Shown here: positions 20,844 through 28,706 of the stretch, in pieces
Layout: every line of letters begins with the position of its first letter
How positions within the stretch are numbered: position 1 is the first letter of the stretch
Assembly: GCA_030681795.1 (NCBI GenBank)
Contig: JAUXRG010000063.1
Coordinates: 116,530 to 180,529 of the forward strand
Reading direction: 5' to 3'
Source: Rubrivivax sp.
GTDB taxonomy: Bacteria > Pseudomonadota > Gammaproteobacteria > Burkholderiales > Burkholderiaceae_C
DNA length: 64,000 nucleotides
Notes under the pieces: generated by a model
What the model was told of the DNA's origin: nothing
What the model saw: only the letters and a program-made list of their open reading frames with translations
The model's database searches: none
Program-made: the position numbers and the translations under genes

Positions 20844-21127
20844 TTGGCAGGCTCCTCGTCGATGCCCGGATCCCCGAGATCACCCCGGCGGAAGTACTTC
20901 AGCACGGCGATCGTGCCGATGACATTGAGCAGGCCGTAGACGATCGCCAGGTCCAGGAACTCGGGGCGGCCGTCGAGGAAGCCCAGCACGGCCAGCAGCA
21001 GCATGGCCACCGTGCCCACGGTATTGGCCGCTTGCGCCCGGTCAAAGACGGTGGGGCCCAACGCGGCGCGCACCAGGGCCAGCGCGATCGTCGCCAGCAA
21101 GGCGAGGGCAGCGGCCGCAAACATCAT
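20840..21127 (-). CDS. mrpF: Mrp antiporter subunit F
   Basis: 95 residues from the ATG at 21127, which overlaps the mrpE stop (ATGA); the ORF start at 21376 is inside mrpE. The sequence RAALGPTVFDRAQAANTVGTVAMLLLAVLG and the DLAIVYGLLNVIGTIAVLKYF segment are typical of MrpF/MnhF. Three transmembrane helices. Inner-membrane subunit of the antiporter. Confidence 0.9.
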   Translation of the reverse strand: MMFAAAALALLATIALALVRAALGPTVFDRAQAANTVGTVAMLLLAVLGFLDGRPEFLDLAIVYGLLNVIGTIAVLKYFRRGDLGDPGIDEEPAK

Positions 21128-21600
21128 GGTCTGCCCTCGCAAGCCGCGACGCGGCGATCCATTTCGCTGTCCACCACGGCCTGGGCACCGCCACGGGTCA
21201 GCGCATGCACGAGAAACTCGTTCGGCCCGGCCTCGATCGTGATCGTTCCGGGGGTCAGGGTGATCGATTGGGCGTGGATCACCAGCCCCAGGTCGGATTT
21301 CTGCTTCGGCGCGAAGCGCACCAGGGTCGGGCTGATCGGCAACTTTGGGTGCAGGATGATCTTGGTCACATCCCACCCCGACTTGACGATTTCCTTCAGC
21401 AACCAGGGCCAGTAAAGCAGGGCCCTCGGGCCCAGGCGGCTCGGGTCCCCTTCTTGGCCAATCCCGTCCATGCGTCGCGCGAACCAGACCACCGCCAGCG
21501 CGGAGCCCACGCCCGCCAACAACAGGAACGGAGTGAAGAACCCCGACAGCAGCAACCAGAAGAGGTACAGAGAGGAGAAGAGGCTGACCGAGCGAAACAC
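21124..21600 (-). CDS. mrpE: Mrp antiporter subunit E
   Basis: 158 residues: two hydrophobic segments at the N-terminus, then a soluble part. YWPWLLKEIVKSGWDVTKIIL followed by SITLTPGTITIEAG and FLVHAL is the MrpE/MnhE signature. First gene of the ten-gene operon (mrpE-F-G-DUF4040-B-C-D-D2-small-D3), all joined by short overlaps. Promoter elements upstream are not obvious to me. Confidence 0.92.
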   Translation of the reverse strand: MFRSVSLFSSLYLFWLLLSGFFTPFLLLAGVGSALAVVWFARRMDGIGQEGDPSRLGPRALLYWPWLLKEIVKSGWDVTKIILHPKLPISPTLVRFAPKQKSDLGLVIHAQSITLTPGTITIEAGPNEFLVHALTRGGAQAVVDSEMDRRVAACEGRP

Positions 21601-21769
21601 TTCAAATGACCGGCTAGGAGTTCCGAATCATTGTATGCAGGTCATTCGACGCAACCCCGACCGGGGTGCGCGGGCTTTCCTTCGGTCGCTGCGCCGGAAC
21701 AGGATTGAGGCGTTCGACATGCCCCAGCGCGCGGAGTACAGGAACGGATAGGGACAATGATGGCTCCCT

Positions 21770-21923
21770 ACTTCTGCCGCTCGCGCGTCGGGCCGACGAG
21801 CTCGGGTGCGACGGCATCGTGATGGGCACGCGCGGCATGACAGCGATAGGCAGTGTGGTGATGGGCTCGGTGGCGACCAAGGTCGTCCACGCCGCGAACG
21901 TGCCTGTGACGCTCGTCAAGTAG
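21770..21923 (+). pseudogene. UspA gene fragment, C-terminal part
   Basis: An intact-looking UspA C-terminus, ARRADELGCDGIVMGTRG to VATKVVHAANVPVTLVK-stop, with no UspA N-terminus in front of it. The upstream codons (SLLLPL and before) do not resemble the family. It encodes the nucleotide-binding G-2x-G-9x-G-S end of the fold. It is on the plus strand like the N-terminal remnant at 12868, and the two pieces do not overlap in family coordinates. The rest of the 393-bp gap between mrpE and the ABC ATPase gene (21601-21993) shows nothing else I can name. Confidence 0.7.
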
Positions 21924-21993
21924 CGCGCCGCGCTCGGCCATGCCTGGTCGTGCCGGGCCGGCGCAACGGCGCCTGCTGCAACCCTCTCCAGGC

Positions 21994-22701
21994 CTACGCC
22001 GGCTCGGCCTCAGCGGCCCGGGGCAAGCGCCTGAGATTTCCGTCATCCAGGTGGTACACGGTGTCGAAGCCTTTGATCATGCGCTGGTCGTGGGTCACGG
22101 CAATCACCGCTGAACGGCGCTCGCGCGCGATCTTGTGCAGCAGCGCCATCACCTTGGTGCCGCGATCGGTATCGAGCGCGGCGGTCGGCTCGTCGGCCAG
22201 GATCAACGGGGGTTCGTTGGCCAGCGCGCGCCCGATTGCCACGCGCTGCTGCTCGCCGCCGGAAAGATTGGCTGGCAGCGAATCGGCCCGGTGGGCGATC
22301 TCCAGGTAACCGAGCAGTTCCTTCGCCCGCTTGGCGGCATCGCGTCGGCTGGCACCGTTCAACTGCATCATCAGCGCGACGTTTTCCTGCGCGGTGAGGA
22401 ACGGGATCAGGTTGTGCTGCTGGAAGATGAAACCGATGTTGCGGCGGCGAAAGGCGCGTTCGTCCACGCCGGTCCAGCCGTGGTTGTAGATCTCCTGCCC
22501 GTTGACCACGATGCGCCCGGTGGTCGGCTCGAGGATCAGGCTGATTGCCAGCAGCAGCGTGCTCTTGCCCGAGCCGCTGGGCCCCACCAGCGCGGCGAGT
22601 TCGCCTTCCTGCACGCTGAATGAGCAGGGCTTGAGCGCCTGGACGGCAAGCTCTCCGCTGCCGAAGGTCTTGGATACGTTTTCGACTTCGACAACCGCCA
22701 T
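21994..22701 (-). CDS. ABC transporter ATP-binding protein (MacB/DevA-like)
   Basis: 235 residues from the ATG at 22701, chosen because MAVVEVENVSKTFGSGE is the family start and the longer ORF overlaps the permease gene. Walker A is GPSGSGKST, the signature motif is LSGGEQQRVAIGRAL and Walker B is LILADEPTAALD. These belong to the LolD/MacB/DevA class of exporters, which use ATP to drive an FtsX-type permease rather than classic substrate translocation. Last of a three-gene set (adaptor, permease, ATPase) on the minus strand. Confidence 0.92.
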   Translation of the reverse strand: MAVVEVENVSKTFGSGELAVQALKPCSFSVQEGELAALVGPSGSGKSTLLLAISLILEPTTGRIVVNGQEIYNHGWTGVDERAFRRRNIGFIFQQHNLIPFLTAQENVALMMQLNGASRRDAAKRAKELLGYLEIAHRADSLPANLSGGEQQRVAIGRALANEPPLILADEPTAALDTDRGTKVMALLHKIARERRSAVIAVTHDQRMIKGFDTVYHLDDGNLRRLPRAAEAEPA

Positions 22702-22702
22702 G

Positions 22703-23896
22703 TCAACCGCCCAGTGCCGTCTGCGGCGGCGTGCGCAGCGCATGCCAGATGGCCATCAGGCTGGCGAGCACGCCGCCGGCCAGCATGACCGCAAAGGTGA
22801 CCGCCGTCTCCTGCGTCAAGAACGCCATATTGCGCGGGAAGCCCAGCGCGATCAGGTCGCGCAACACGTAGGCGGCGGCAAAGCTCGCCAGCGTCAGCGC
22901 CAGCGACTGCTCCAGGATCAGCCGCACGATGACCCAGTTCGGCGCGCCGATCAGCTTGAGCGTGGCGATGGACTTGATCTTCTCGATCGTCAGCACATAG
23001 ATGATGAGCGCGATGATGACGATGGCGACGATGACCAGAAGCGCGCGAAACAGGCCCAGCACGGCCGACATCTTGTTCAGCTTGCCTTCGAGCAGCAGGT
23101 TGCGCTCTTCTTCGGTGGTGTAGACGTTGAAATACAGCCAGTCGCTGATCTGCCGGGCGACCTGCGCGCCGTCGGCGCCCGGGGCGAGCTTGACCAGCAC
23201 GACATTCACGGTATCGCTGGTCGAAGACAGCAGCGGCAGCAAGCGGCTGGCCTGTTCCGCCGAATAGCCGGCGAGCTCAAGCCGCTTCAGGCTCGCTGCG
23301 CGCGATGCGACGAGCGCACGGTTGTCCTGCTGGAACTGCACCTCCTGCGCGTCCGGCAGCGACAGATAGACGAGTGGGCTGCCGCCGGAATCGACTGCCC
23401 CCTGCGTGATGCCGACCACGGTGTACTCGTGGGTGCCGAAGGGCACCTTGTCGCCCAGGGCCAGACCGAGCTTGCGGTCGGCCACCAGCTCATAGTGCGG
23501 CGCCTCGATGGCGCGGCCGAGCACGATGCGGCCGGGCCCGCCCAGGCCACCGAAGACGTCGTAGCCGATCATCGTGAACTGCTGGCTCACGCCGGCGATG
23601 TCGCGCTGCGCCGAGTAGAAAACCAGCGGGCTGGCCTTGGCCACGCCGGGCGTGGCGGCGATGCTCTTGGCGCTGTCCAGCGGCATGCGCGAGCTCTCGT
23701 TGAAGGGCCCGCCGCGCCCGCGCTCGACCACCCACAGGTCGGTGGCCGTGTTGTCGATCAGCCAGACGCCATCGGCGATATTGCCCTGGAAGATGCCGTT
23801 CATGATGAGCACGATGGACAACAGCATCGCCACGCCGGAAATGGTGGCGATGAACTTGCCGATGTGACGGCGAATGTCCTTGAGGGCGAGATCCAT
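22703..23896 (-). CDS. ABC transporter FtsX-type permease (DevC-like)
   Basis: 397 residues with one N-terminal transmembrane helix (FIATISGVAMLLSIVLIM), a large periplasmic domain (about 45-270) and three C-terminal helices. This is the MacB/FtsX topology. In the C-terminal part, LIIYVLTIEKIKSIATLKLIGAPNWVIVRLI matches the FtsX domain. It probably works with the adjacent ATPase and the membrane-fusion protein as an efflux or envelope-maintenance machine; the substrate is not apparent. No TolC-type outer-membrane gene is nearby. Confidence 0.88.
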   Translation of the reverse strand: MDLALKDIRRHIGKFIATISGVAMLLSIVLIMNGIFQGNIADGVWLIDNTATDLWVVERGRGGPFNESSRMPLDSAKSIAATPGVAKASPLVFYSAQRDIAGVSQQFTMIGYDVFGGLGGPGRIVLGRAIEAPHYELVADRKLGLALGDKVPFGTHEYTVVGITQGAVDSGGSPLVYLSLPDAQEVQFQQDNRALVASRAASLKRLELAGYSAEQASRLLPLLSSTSDTVNVVLVKLAPGADGAQVARQISDWLYFNVYTTEEERNLLLEGKLNKMSAVLGLFRALLVIVAIVIIALIIYVLTIEKIKSIATLKLIGAPNWVIVRLILEQSLALTLASFAAAYVLRDLIALGFPRNMAFLTQETAVTFAVMLAGGVLASLMAIWHALRTPPQTALGG

Positions 23897-23920
23897 GGCG
23901 TGTCCAGGGTGCCGTTTGGA

Positions 23921-25081
23921 TCAGCGCGCCGGCGCGCTCGCCTGGACGCGAACGCCGGTCTTCACGCCATCGGCGTTCGCCACCACGAGCTCGTCCGCGG
24001 CCAGCCCCTTGGCGATGATCACGCTGTGTGGGTCGCTGACGCCGGTCTGCACCGGGCGAAACGCGGTGCGCGAGTCGGTCACCACCAGCACCCCCTGCAG
24101 TCCCTGGCGGTCGCGCATCAGCGCCGATATCGGCACGACCACGCCGCTGGCTACGCCCGCGGTGATGGAGACCTCGGCCTCCTGGTCGATGGCAAAGCGC
24201 GCAAGCGGGGCGTCGAAGGCCACGAAGACATCCAGTTCGCGCGTGGCGGCGTCGGACTGCCGCGCGATGCGGGCGACCTTGCCCGCCAGCGTCTGACCCG
24301 TGCGCAGGCGAATGCTGGCCGGCTGGCCAAGTTCCACCCGGCCGACCACCGATTCGTCCACCCGCATGGCCACCCACAGCGACGCCACGTCGACCATGCG
24401 CAGCAGTGTGCTGCCCGGCACGACGGTGGTGCCGACCTCGACCTGGCGCGAGATGATCACGCCGTCCATGGGCGCGGTGATGCGGGTGAATGACAGCACG
24501 GTGTCCGCGTAGCTCGCTTCCTGCGACAAGGCCTGCAAATCGGCCTCGCGTGCCGCTTGCGTGGCCCGGGCGTTGTCCAGGCCCGCCGCGGCGGAGCGCA
24601 TCGCGGCATCCGAGCCATCCAGCACGGCCTGTGAAACGAAGCCATCGCGCAGCAATTCGGCGTCACGCCGCTGCTTGCTGCGTGCCAGTTCCAGGTCGGC
24701 CTGCGACTTGGCCACGGTGGCCTGCGCGGCGGCGAGGTTGCGGGTCAGCGAGAGCTGCTGACCGCCGACGACACCGCGCCGCGCGGCCAGGTCGCGGTCG
24801 TCCAGCAGAGCCAGCGGCTGGCCGCGCCGGACCACATCGCCGACATCGACATCGAGCGCCTTGACCGTGGCGGTGATGCGCGAGCTGAGCGTGACCGGCA
24901 CGCGGGCCTGCACGGTCCCTGGGCCGACCACGCGCAGGACCACCTCGCCCTGCACGGCCTGGACCAGGGGCAGCGCGACGGCACGCCCGAAGCGCAGGTA
25001 GGCCGCACCCGCGGCGACCACCAGCACCACCGCGGCGAGCCCGGCAGTCAAGAACATGTTGCGACGATTCATGCGCGTCAT
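23921..25081 (-). CDS. Membrane-fusion protein (HlyD/RND-type adaptor)
   Basis: 386 residues. An N-terminal signal anchor (FLTAGLAAVVLVVAAGAAYL) is followed by a split biotinyl-lipoyl-like domain (VTLSSRITATVKALDVDVGDVVRRGQPLALLD and GVIISRQVEVGTTVVPGSTLLRMVD) flanking a coiled-coil hairpin of about 90 residues, then beta-barrel and membrane-proximal parts. This is the periplasmic adaptor plan of HlyD, MacA and DevB. First gene of the ABC set; 24 bp separates it from the permease gene. Confidence 0.9.
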   Translation of the reverse strand: MTRMNRRNMFLTAGLAAVVLVVAAGAAYLRFGRAVALPLVQAVQGEVVLRVVGPGTVQARVPVTLSSRITATVKALDVDVGDVVRRGQPLALLDDRDLAARRGVVGGQQLSLTRNLAAAQATVAKSQADLELARSKQRRDAELLRDGFVSQAVLDGSDAAMRSAAAGLDNARATQAAREADLQALSQEASYADTVLSFTRITAPMDGVIISRQVEVGTTVVPGSTLLRMVDVASLWVAMRVDESVVGRVELGQPASIRLRTGQTLAGKVARIARQSDAATRELDVFVAFDAPLARFAIDQEAEVSITAGVASGVVVPISALMRDRQGLQGVLVVTDSRTAFRPVQTGVSDPHSVIIAKGLAADELVVANADGVKTGVRVQASAPAR

Positions 25082-25215
25082 CCTATGAGACTACGGGGCC
25101 CGCGTGGTTGCGGCGGCCAAGCCAGGAATGGCGACTGGAAGAGCCCTGGGGCATGCGGGAGCCTACTACCGAACCGTGCCAAGGCTGTGCGCTCACAGGT
25201 GGCACGGCCAGGGCA

Positions 25216-25719
25216 TCAGCCGTGGCGGCCGCGGCCACCGTATCCCGGGCCACCATGGCCCTGGCTGTCGAGCACCTTGCGCTGCTCGGGTGTGAGCGCG
25301 CCGTACAGCGTCTTGAGAGCCTGGCTCATCTGGTCCATGCCCTTGAGGCGCTCACCGGCCAGCCGCGAGGCCTGTTCCTGGCGCTGGGGCAGGGTCTGTG
25401 CGGCGTCGCCCATCGCTTGGCGTGCCTGCCCCATCTGCTTGGCCTGAGCCAGGGCAGTGTCACGGAAAGCGCTCCAGGCGGGCTCTTGTTGCGGCTGCAG
25501 GGCCAGCGACTTCTTCAGCGCGTCCAGTCGCGATGCGGCCATCTGGTCGGCACGCTCGGCGGACACGCCATGCGACATGAAGCCGCCGTGGCCGGGCCCG
25601 CCACTGAAGGGGCCCATGCCCGGCCCCCAGCTGCCACCGCCGGCGATGGCCGCGGCCGAGGCCAGCAAGGAGGCGCCGGCCAAGCCGAGCATCAGGGTGT
25701 TGAATATGGTCTTGCTCAT
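25216..25719 (-). CDS. Spy/CpxP-like periplasmic protein
   Basis: 167 residues from the ATG at 25719, preceded by AAAGGAATT. A signal peptide (LMLGLAGASLLASAAAIAGG) precedes a Gly-rich stretch and a helical body with the LTxxQ-type motif (ALTPEQRKVLDS) near the C-terminus and LQPQQEPAWSAF earlier, as in Spy/CpxP/LTXXQ proteins. These act as periplasmic chaperones or stress sensors. The end is rich in Gly, Arg and His (GGPGYGGRGRHG). It is divergent from a two-component system, echoing the CpxP-CpxRA arrangement, though the evidence is only positional. Confidence 0.8.
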   Translation of the reverse strand: MSKTIFNTLMLGLAGASLLASAAAIAGGGSWGPGMGPFSGGPGHGGFMSHGVSAERADQMAASRLDALKKSLALQPQQEPAWSAFRDTALAQAKQMGQARQAMGDAAQTLPQRQEQASRLAGERLKGMDQMSQALKTLYGALTPEQRKVLDSQGHGGPGYGGRGRHG

Positions 25720-25965
25720 GATGAATTCCTTTGCGAGTGTCAGAGTGAGGTTGTTGCCAATCGGCAGGATGTATTCCAAGCTCGGCATGTAATCCCGGTG
25801 TGTCGAACACCCCCCCGTTTGGTGAGCCTTCATGACAAGGCGGCCGTTGTCGCACTACGTCACCGAAGGCCCAGTGGCCCCGCCGGCCGGCCCGGCAGAA
25901 TTCGATTCATGCCTGCTGCCCTGGTGGCAGGGCCCCAACCCTTCAACGGCACAACGGAGTACCCC

Positions 25966-26061
25966 ATGACCCCTTTCGCTATGCCCGATCTCCGGCGATC
26001 GTCCACCGGCTCCCTGGTGCTGGGCGTCGCGCATGTCGCTGGGCCGGCGATGAAGCGGTGA
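25966..26061 (+). CDS. Possible 31-residue leader ORF before response regulator
   Basis: ATG at 25966 with GGAG 8 bp ahead; 31 codons (MTPFAMPDL to AGPAMKR) ending 7 bp before the response regulator start. Too short for the ORF track. The segment SLVLGVAHVAG is mildly hydrophobic. It may be a translated leader that couples expression of the regulator, or chance. Confidence 0.3.
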   Translation: MTPFAMPDLRRSSTGSLVLGVAHVAGPAMKR

Positions 26062-26068
26062 GCGGCCG

Positions 26069-26791
26069 ATGAGCGCGACCCCAGAGCATTTGCTGATCGT
26101 CGATGACGATCGCGAGATCCGCCACTTGCTCACCGAATTCCTGGAGCAGGCGGGCTACCGCGTCACCTCGGTGGGCGATGGCAAGGCGATGCGCCGCACC
26201 CTGGAGAGCCACCGCATCGACCTGGTGGTGCTGGACCTGATGCTGCCGGGCGAAGACGGCTTGACGCTGTGCCGCGACCTGCGGGCGCGCTCGAACATCC
26301 CGGTGCTGATGCTCACCGCGCGGGGCACCGAGATCGACCGCATCGTGGGGCTGGAAATGGGTGCCGACGACTACCTGGCCAAGCCCTTCAGCCCGCGTGA
26401 GTTGCTGGCGCGCATCCGCAGCGTGTTGCGGCGGGCGCATGCGCTGCCGCCCAACCTGGAGCCCGAGGACGCGCGCGGTTTTCGCTTTGGCGGCTGGACC
26501 CTGGACGTTGCGGCCCGGCATGTCGTCGCACCCGACGGGCTGGTGGTTCCCCTGTCCGGGGCCGAGTTCCGCTTGCTGCGCGTGCTGCTCGAACACCCCC
26601 AGCGCGTGATCTCGCGCGATCAGTTGCTCGAGCTGGCCAACGGGCGCGAATCCATCCTCTTCGACCGCAGCATCGATGTGACGATCGGCCGGCTGCGGCG
26701 CCGCCTGCGGGATGACGGGCGGGAGCCGCAGGTCATCAAGACGGTGCGCGGGCAAGGCTATGTGCTGGCGCTGCCCGTGGAGCTGTCATGA
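26069..26791 (+). CDS. OmpR-family response regulator
   Basis: 240 residues. Receiver domain (1-120) with acidic pocket in LLIVDDDREIR, phospho-acceptor Asp in DLVVLDLMLPGEDG, and Lys in LAKPFSPRELLARI. The C-terminal winged-helix domain (about 135-238) contains LSGAEFRLLRVLLEHPQRVISRDQLLEL and IDVTIGRLRRRL, the OmpR/PhoB pattern. It binds DNA when phosphorylated. The kinase gene follows 40 bp downstream. The divergent spy-like gene and possibly the ABC export genes are natural target candidates, by position only. Confidence 0.93.
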   Translation: MSATPEHLLIVDDDREIRHLLTEFLEQAGYRVTSVGDGKAMRRTLESHRIDLVVLDLMLPGEDGLTLCRDLRARSNIPVLMLTARGTEIDRIVGLEMGADDYLAKPFSPRELLARIRSVLRRAHALPPNLEPEDARGFRFGGWTLDVAARHVVAPDGLVVPLSGAEFRLLRVLLEHPQRVISRDQLLELANGRESILFDRSIDVTIGRLRRRLRDDGREPQVIKTVRGQGYVLALPVELS

Positions 26792-26831
26792 CCCACCCAG
26801 CCGCAGGCCGAAGCCCCGCCGGGGAGGCCGC

Positions 26832-28142
26832 GTGAAGCCACGCGCACCGCGCACGCTGTTCGGCCGTCTGCTGCTCATCATGACGGCCGGCCTGCTGCTG
26901 GCCCAGGTGCTGGGCGTCTGGCTGCAATTGTCCGAGCGCCGCAACACGGTGGGCAGCACCGTGAGCCTGGAGCTGACCCAACGCGTGGCGGCCGTCTATC
27001 GGGCCATCGACCACCAACGGCCGGCTGAGCGCGCCGAGCTGGCGGCCTGGCTGGCCTCGCCGCGGCTGAGTCTGGAACTGCTGGCGCAGGCGCCGCAAGA
27101 GCAGGCGATGGCGGCCCGACTCCACGGCCTCGTCGTGGGTCTGAAGAAGTTGCTCGGTCCGGATGTCGAGGTGCGAGCCCTGCGCCTGCCGCGCATCGGC
27201 GACTTCAGCTTCGAGCTCTTCATCCGGCTCTCCGCGGGCGACTGGCTGCACCTCCGGGGCGGCGCTTCGGACGAAGTCTTTGCCTGGCCCTGGCTCTTGC
27301 TGGCCAACCTGAGCCTGATGCTCACGGCCGTCATCGTGCTGGTGTGGTGGGCGGCCCGCCAGGCGGTGCGGCCGCTGTCCGAGCTGGCCGCTGCCGCGCT
27401 GGCGCTGGGCGAGGACCTGGGCCGCAAGCCCCTGCCCGAAGACGGACCGCAGGAAGTGCAGCAGGCGGCCAAGGCCTTCAACGCGATGCAGACCCGCCTG
27501 CGCGCGGGCATCGAGGAGCGCGAGCGCTTCCTGGCCGCCGTGTCGCACGACCTGCGCACGCCGGTCACGCGGCTCAGGCTGCGCGCCGAAATGCTGACCG
27601 ACCCGCTGTTGCGCGAGCGCACGCTGCGCGATCTGGACGACATGCAGGGCATGCTCGACGGCGCGCTCGATTTCCTGCACGGCAAGCTGGTGGACGAGCC
27701 CACCCAGCCGGTGGATATGGTGGCCTTGCTGGAGAGCATGGTCGACGATGCACAGGACGCCGGCCAGCCCGTGACGCTGCAGGTGCCGCCCGGGCCGCTG
27801 CGCCTGAATGCGCGCCCGCGTGCGCTGAAGCGGGCGATTTCGAACCTCATCGACAACGCGCTGAAGTACGGCGCGCGGGCCGGCGTCGAAGTGGCCGCGC
27901 GCGGGCACGAGCTTCAGATCACGGTCGACGACGACGGCCCCGGGCTGGAGGCGCAGGAACTGACGCGGGTCTTCGAGCCCTTTTACCGGGTGGAGAGCTC
28001 ACGCAGCCGTGAGACCGGCGGCGTGGGCCTGGGCCTGGCCATCGTGCGCCAGGTGGCCAGGAGCCACGGCGGCGAGGTCGAACTCCTGAACCGGCCCGAA
28101 GGCGGCTTGCGCGCGTTGATGCGCCTGCCGTTGCAGGGGTGA
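26832..28142 (+). CDS. EnvZ-type sensor histidine kinase
   Basis: 436 residues from a GTG at 26832 with GGGGAGG ahead; the ORF track start at 26712 is inside the response regulator gene. Two transmembrane helices (LLLIMTAGLLLAQVLGVWL and LLLANLSLMLTAVIVLVWWA) flank a periplasmic sensor of about 130 residues. HAMP follows, then the H-box (AVSHDLRTPVTRLRL), N-box (AISNLIDNALKYG), and ATP-lid motifs VDDDGPGL and GGVGLGLAIVRQVARSHGG. It autophosphorylates on the H-box His and passes the phosphate to the adjacent OmpR-type regulator. The signal is unknown. Confidence 0.92.
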   Translation: MKPRAPRTLFGRLLLIMTAGLLLAQVLGVWLQLSERRNTVGSTVSLELTQRVAAVYRAIDHQRPAERAELAAWLASPRLSLELLAQAPQEQAMAARLHGLVVGLKKLLGPDVEVRALRLPRIGDFSFELFIRLSAGDWLHLRGGASDEVFAWPWLLLANLSLMLTAVIVLVWWAARQAVRPLSELAAAALALGEDLGRKPLPEDGPQEVQQAAKAFNAMQTRLRAGIEERERFLAAVSHDLRTPVTRLRLRAEMLTDPLLRERTLRDLDDMQGMLDGALDFLHGKLVDEPTQPVDMVALLESMVDDAQDAGQPVTLQVPPGPLRLNARPRALKRAISNLIDNALKYGARAGVEVAARGHELQITVDDDGPGLEAQELTRVFEPFYRVESSRSRETGGVGLGLAIVRQVARSHGGEVELLNRPEGGLRALMRLPLQG

Positions 28143-28174
28143 TGCGGCCTCGACACCGCACACAGGAGGGCGGG

Positions 28175-28636
28175 TCAGTGCTTGGCCGCGGTGCCGGCCT
28201 TCGCAGCGGCATCGAAGCCGCCCTTGGCCTTCCACTCCGCGAACCCGCCTTGCAGGATGCGGACGTTCTCGTACCCCGCCACGCGCAGCGCGAAGCCGGC
28301 CTGCGCAGAGAGCGTGCCGGTATTGCAGTACAGCAGCACCGGCTTGTCTTTCGGGATGCGGCTGCGTTCGGCCAGGGCTCGGCGCCACTCGATGTTCACC
28401 GCGCCGGCAATGTGTTCCTTGTCGAACTGCGCCTTGTCGCGCGCATCGATGACGAAGAATTTCTTCCAGTCGTCTTTCGGGATCTGCTCGGGGAAGATCG
28501 TCGCGCCGCCGTAGTCGACGAAGTCGAGGTAGGCCTCCATCGCGTCGATGGCGGCTTTTTCATTGGCCCAGGCGAAGGTGGGCGCGAATTGCATTGTGCA
28601 AGCCAGCAAGGCGGCGGTGATCAGGGGAAATCGCAT
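28175..28636 (-). CDS. Periplasmic single-domain rhodanese
   Basis: 153 residues. A signal peptide (MRFPLITAALLACTMQFAPTFAWA) precedes a rhodanese domain with active-site Cys in LLYCNTGTLSAQ, DARDKAQFDKEHIAGAVNI before it and LQGGFAEWKAKGG after it. It probably carries or transfers sulfane sulfur in the periplasm. It is convergent with the kinase gene and lies 70 bp downstream of the flavoprotein gene, with which it shares a strand and a likely sulfur role. Confidence 0.88.
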   Translation of the reverse strand: MRFPLITAALLACTMQFAPTFAWANEKAAIDAMEAYLDFVDYGGATIFPEQIPKDDWKKFFVIDARDKAQFDKEHIAGAVNIEWRRALAERSRIPKDKPVLLYCNTGTLSAQAGFALRVAGYENVRILQGGFAEWKAKGGFDAAAKAGTAAKH

Positions 28637-28706
28637 GTCGTCCTCGGGTGGTTGGGATCAGGCGGGATGGGGAGTGAAACGGCTGCGTCATGCCGACCCT
28701 TCCCTG

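Noticed and set aside
19990-20883. 297-codon start for the DUF4040 subunit
   Set aside because: It would run through mrpG in another frame; the TTG at 20517 fits the overlap pattern of the operon.
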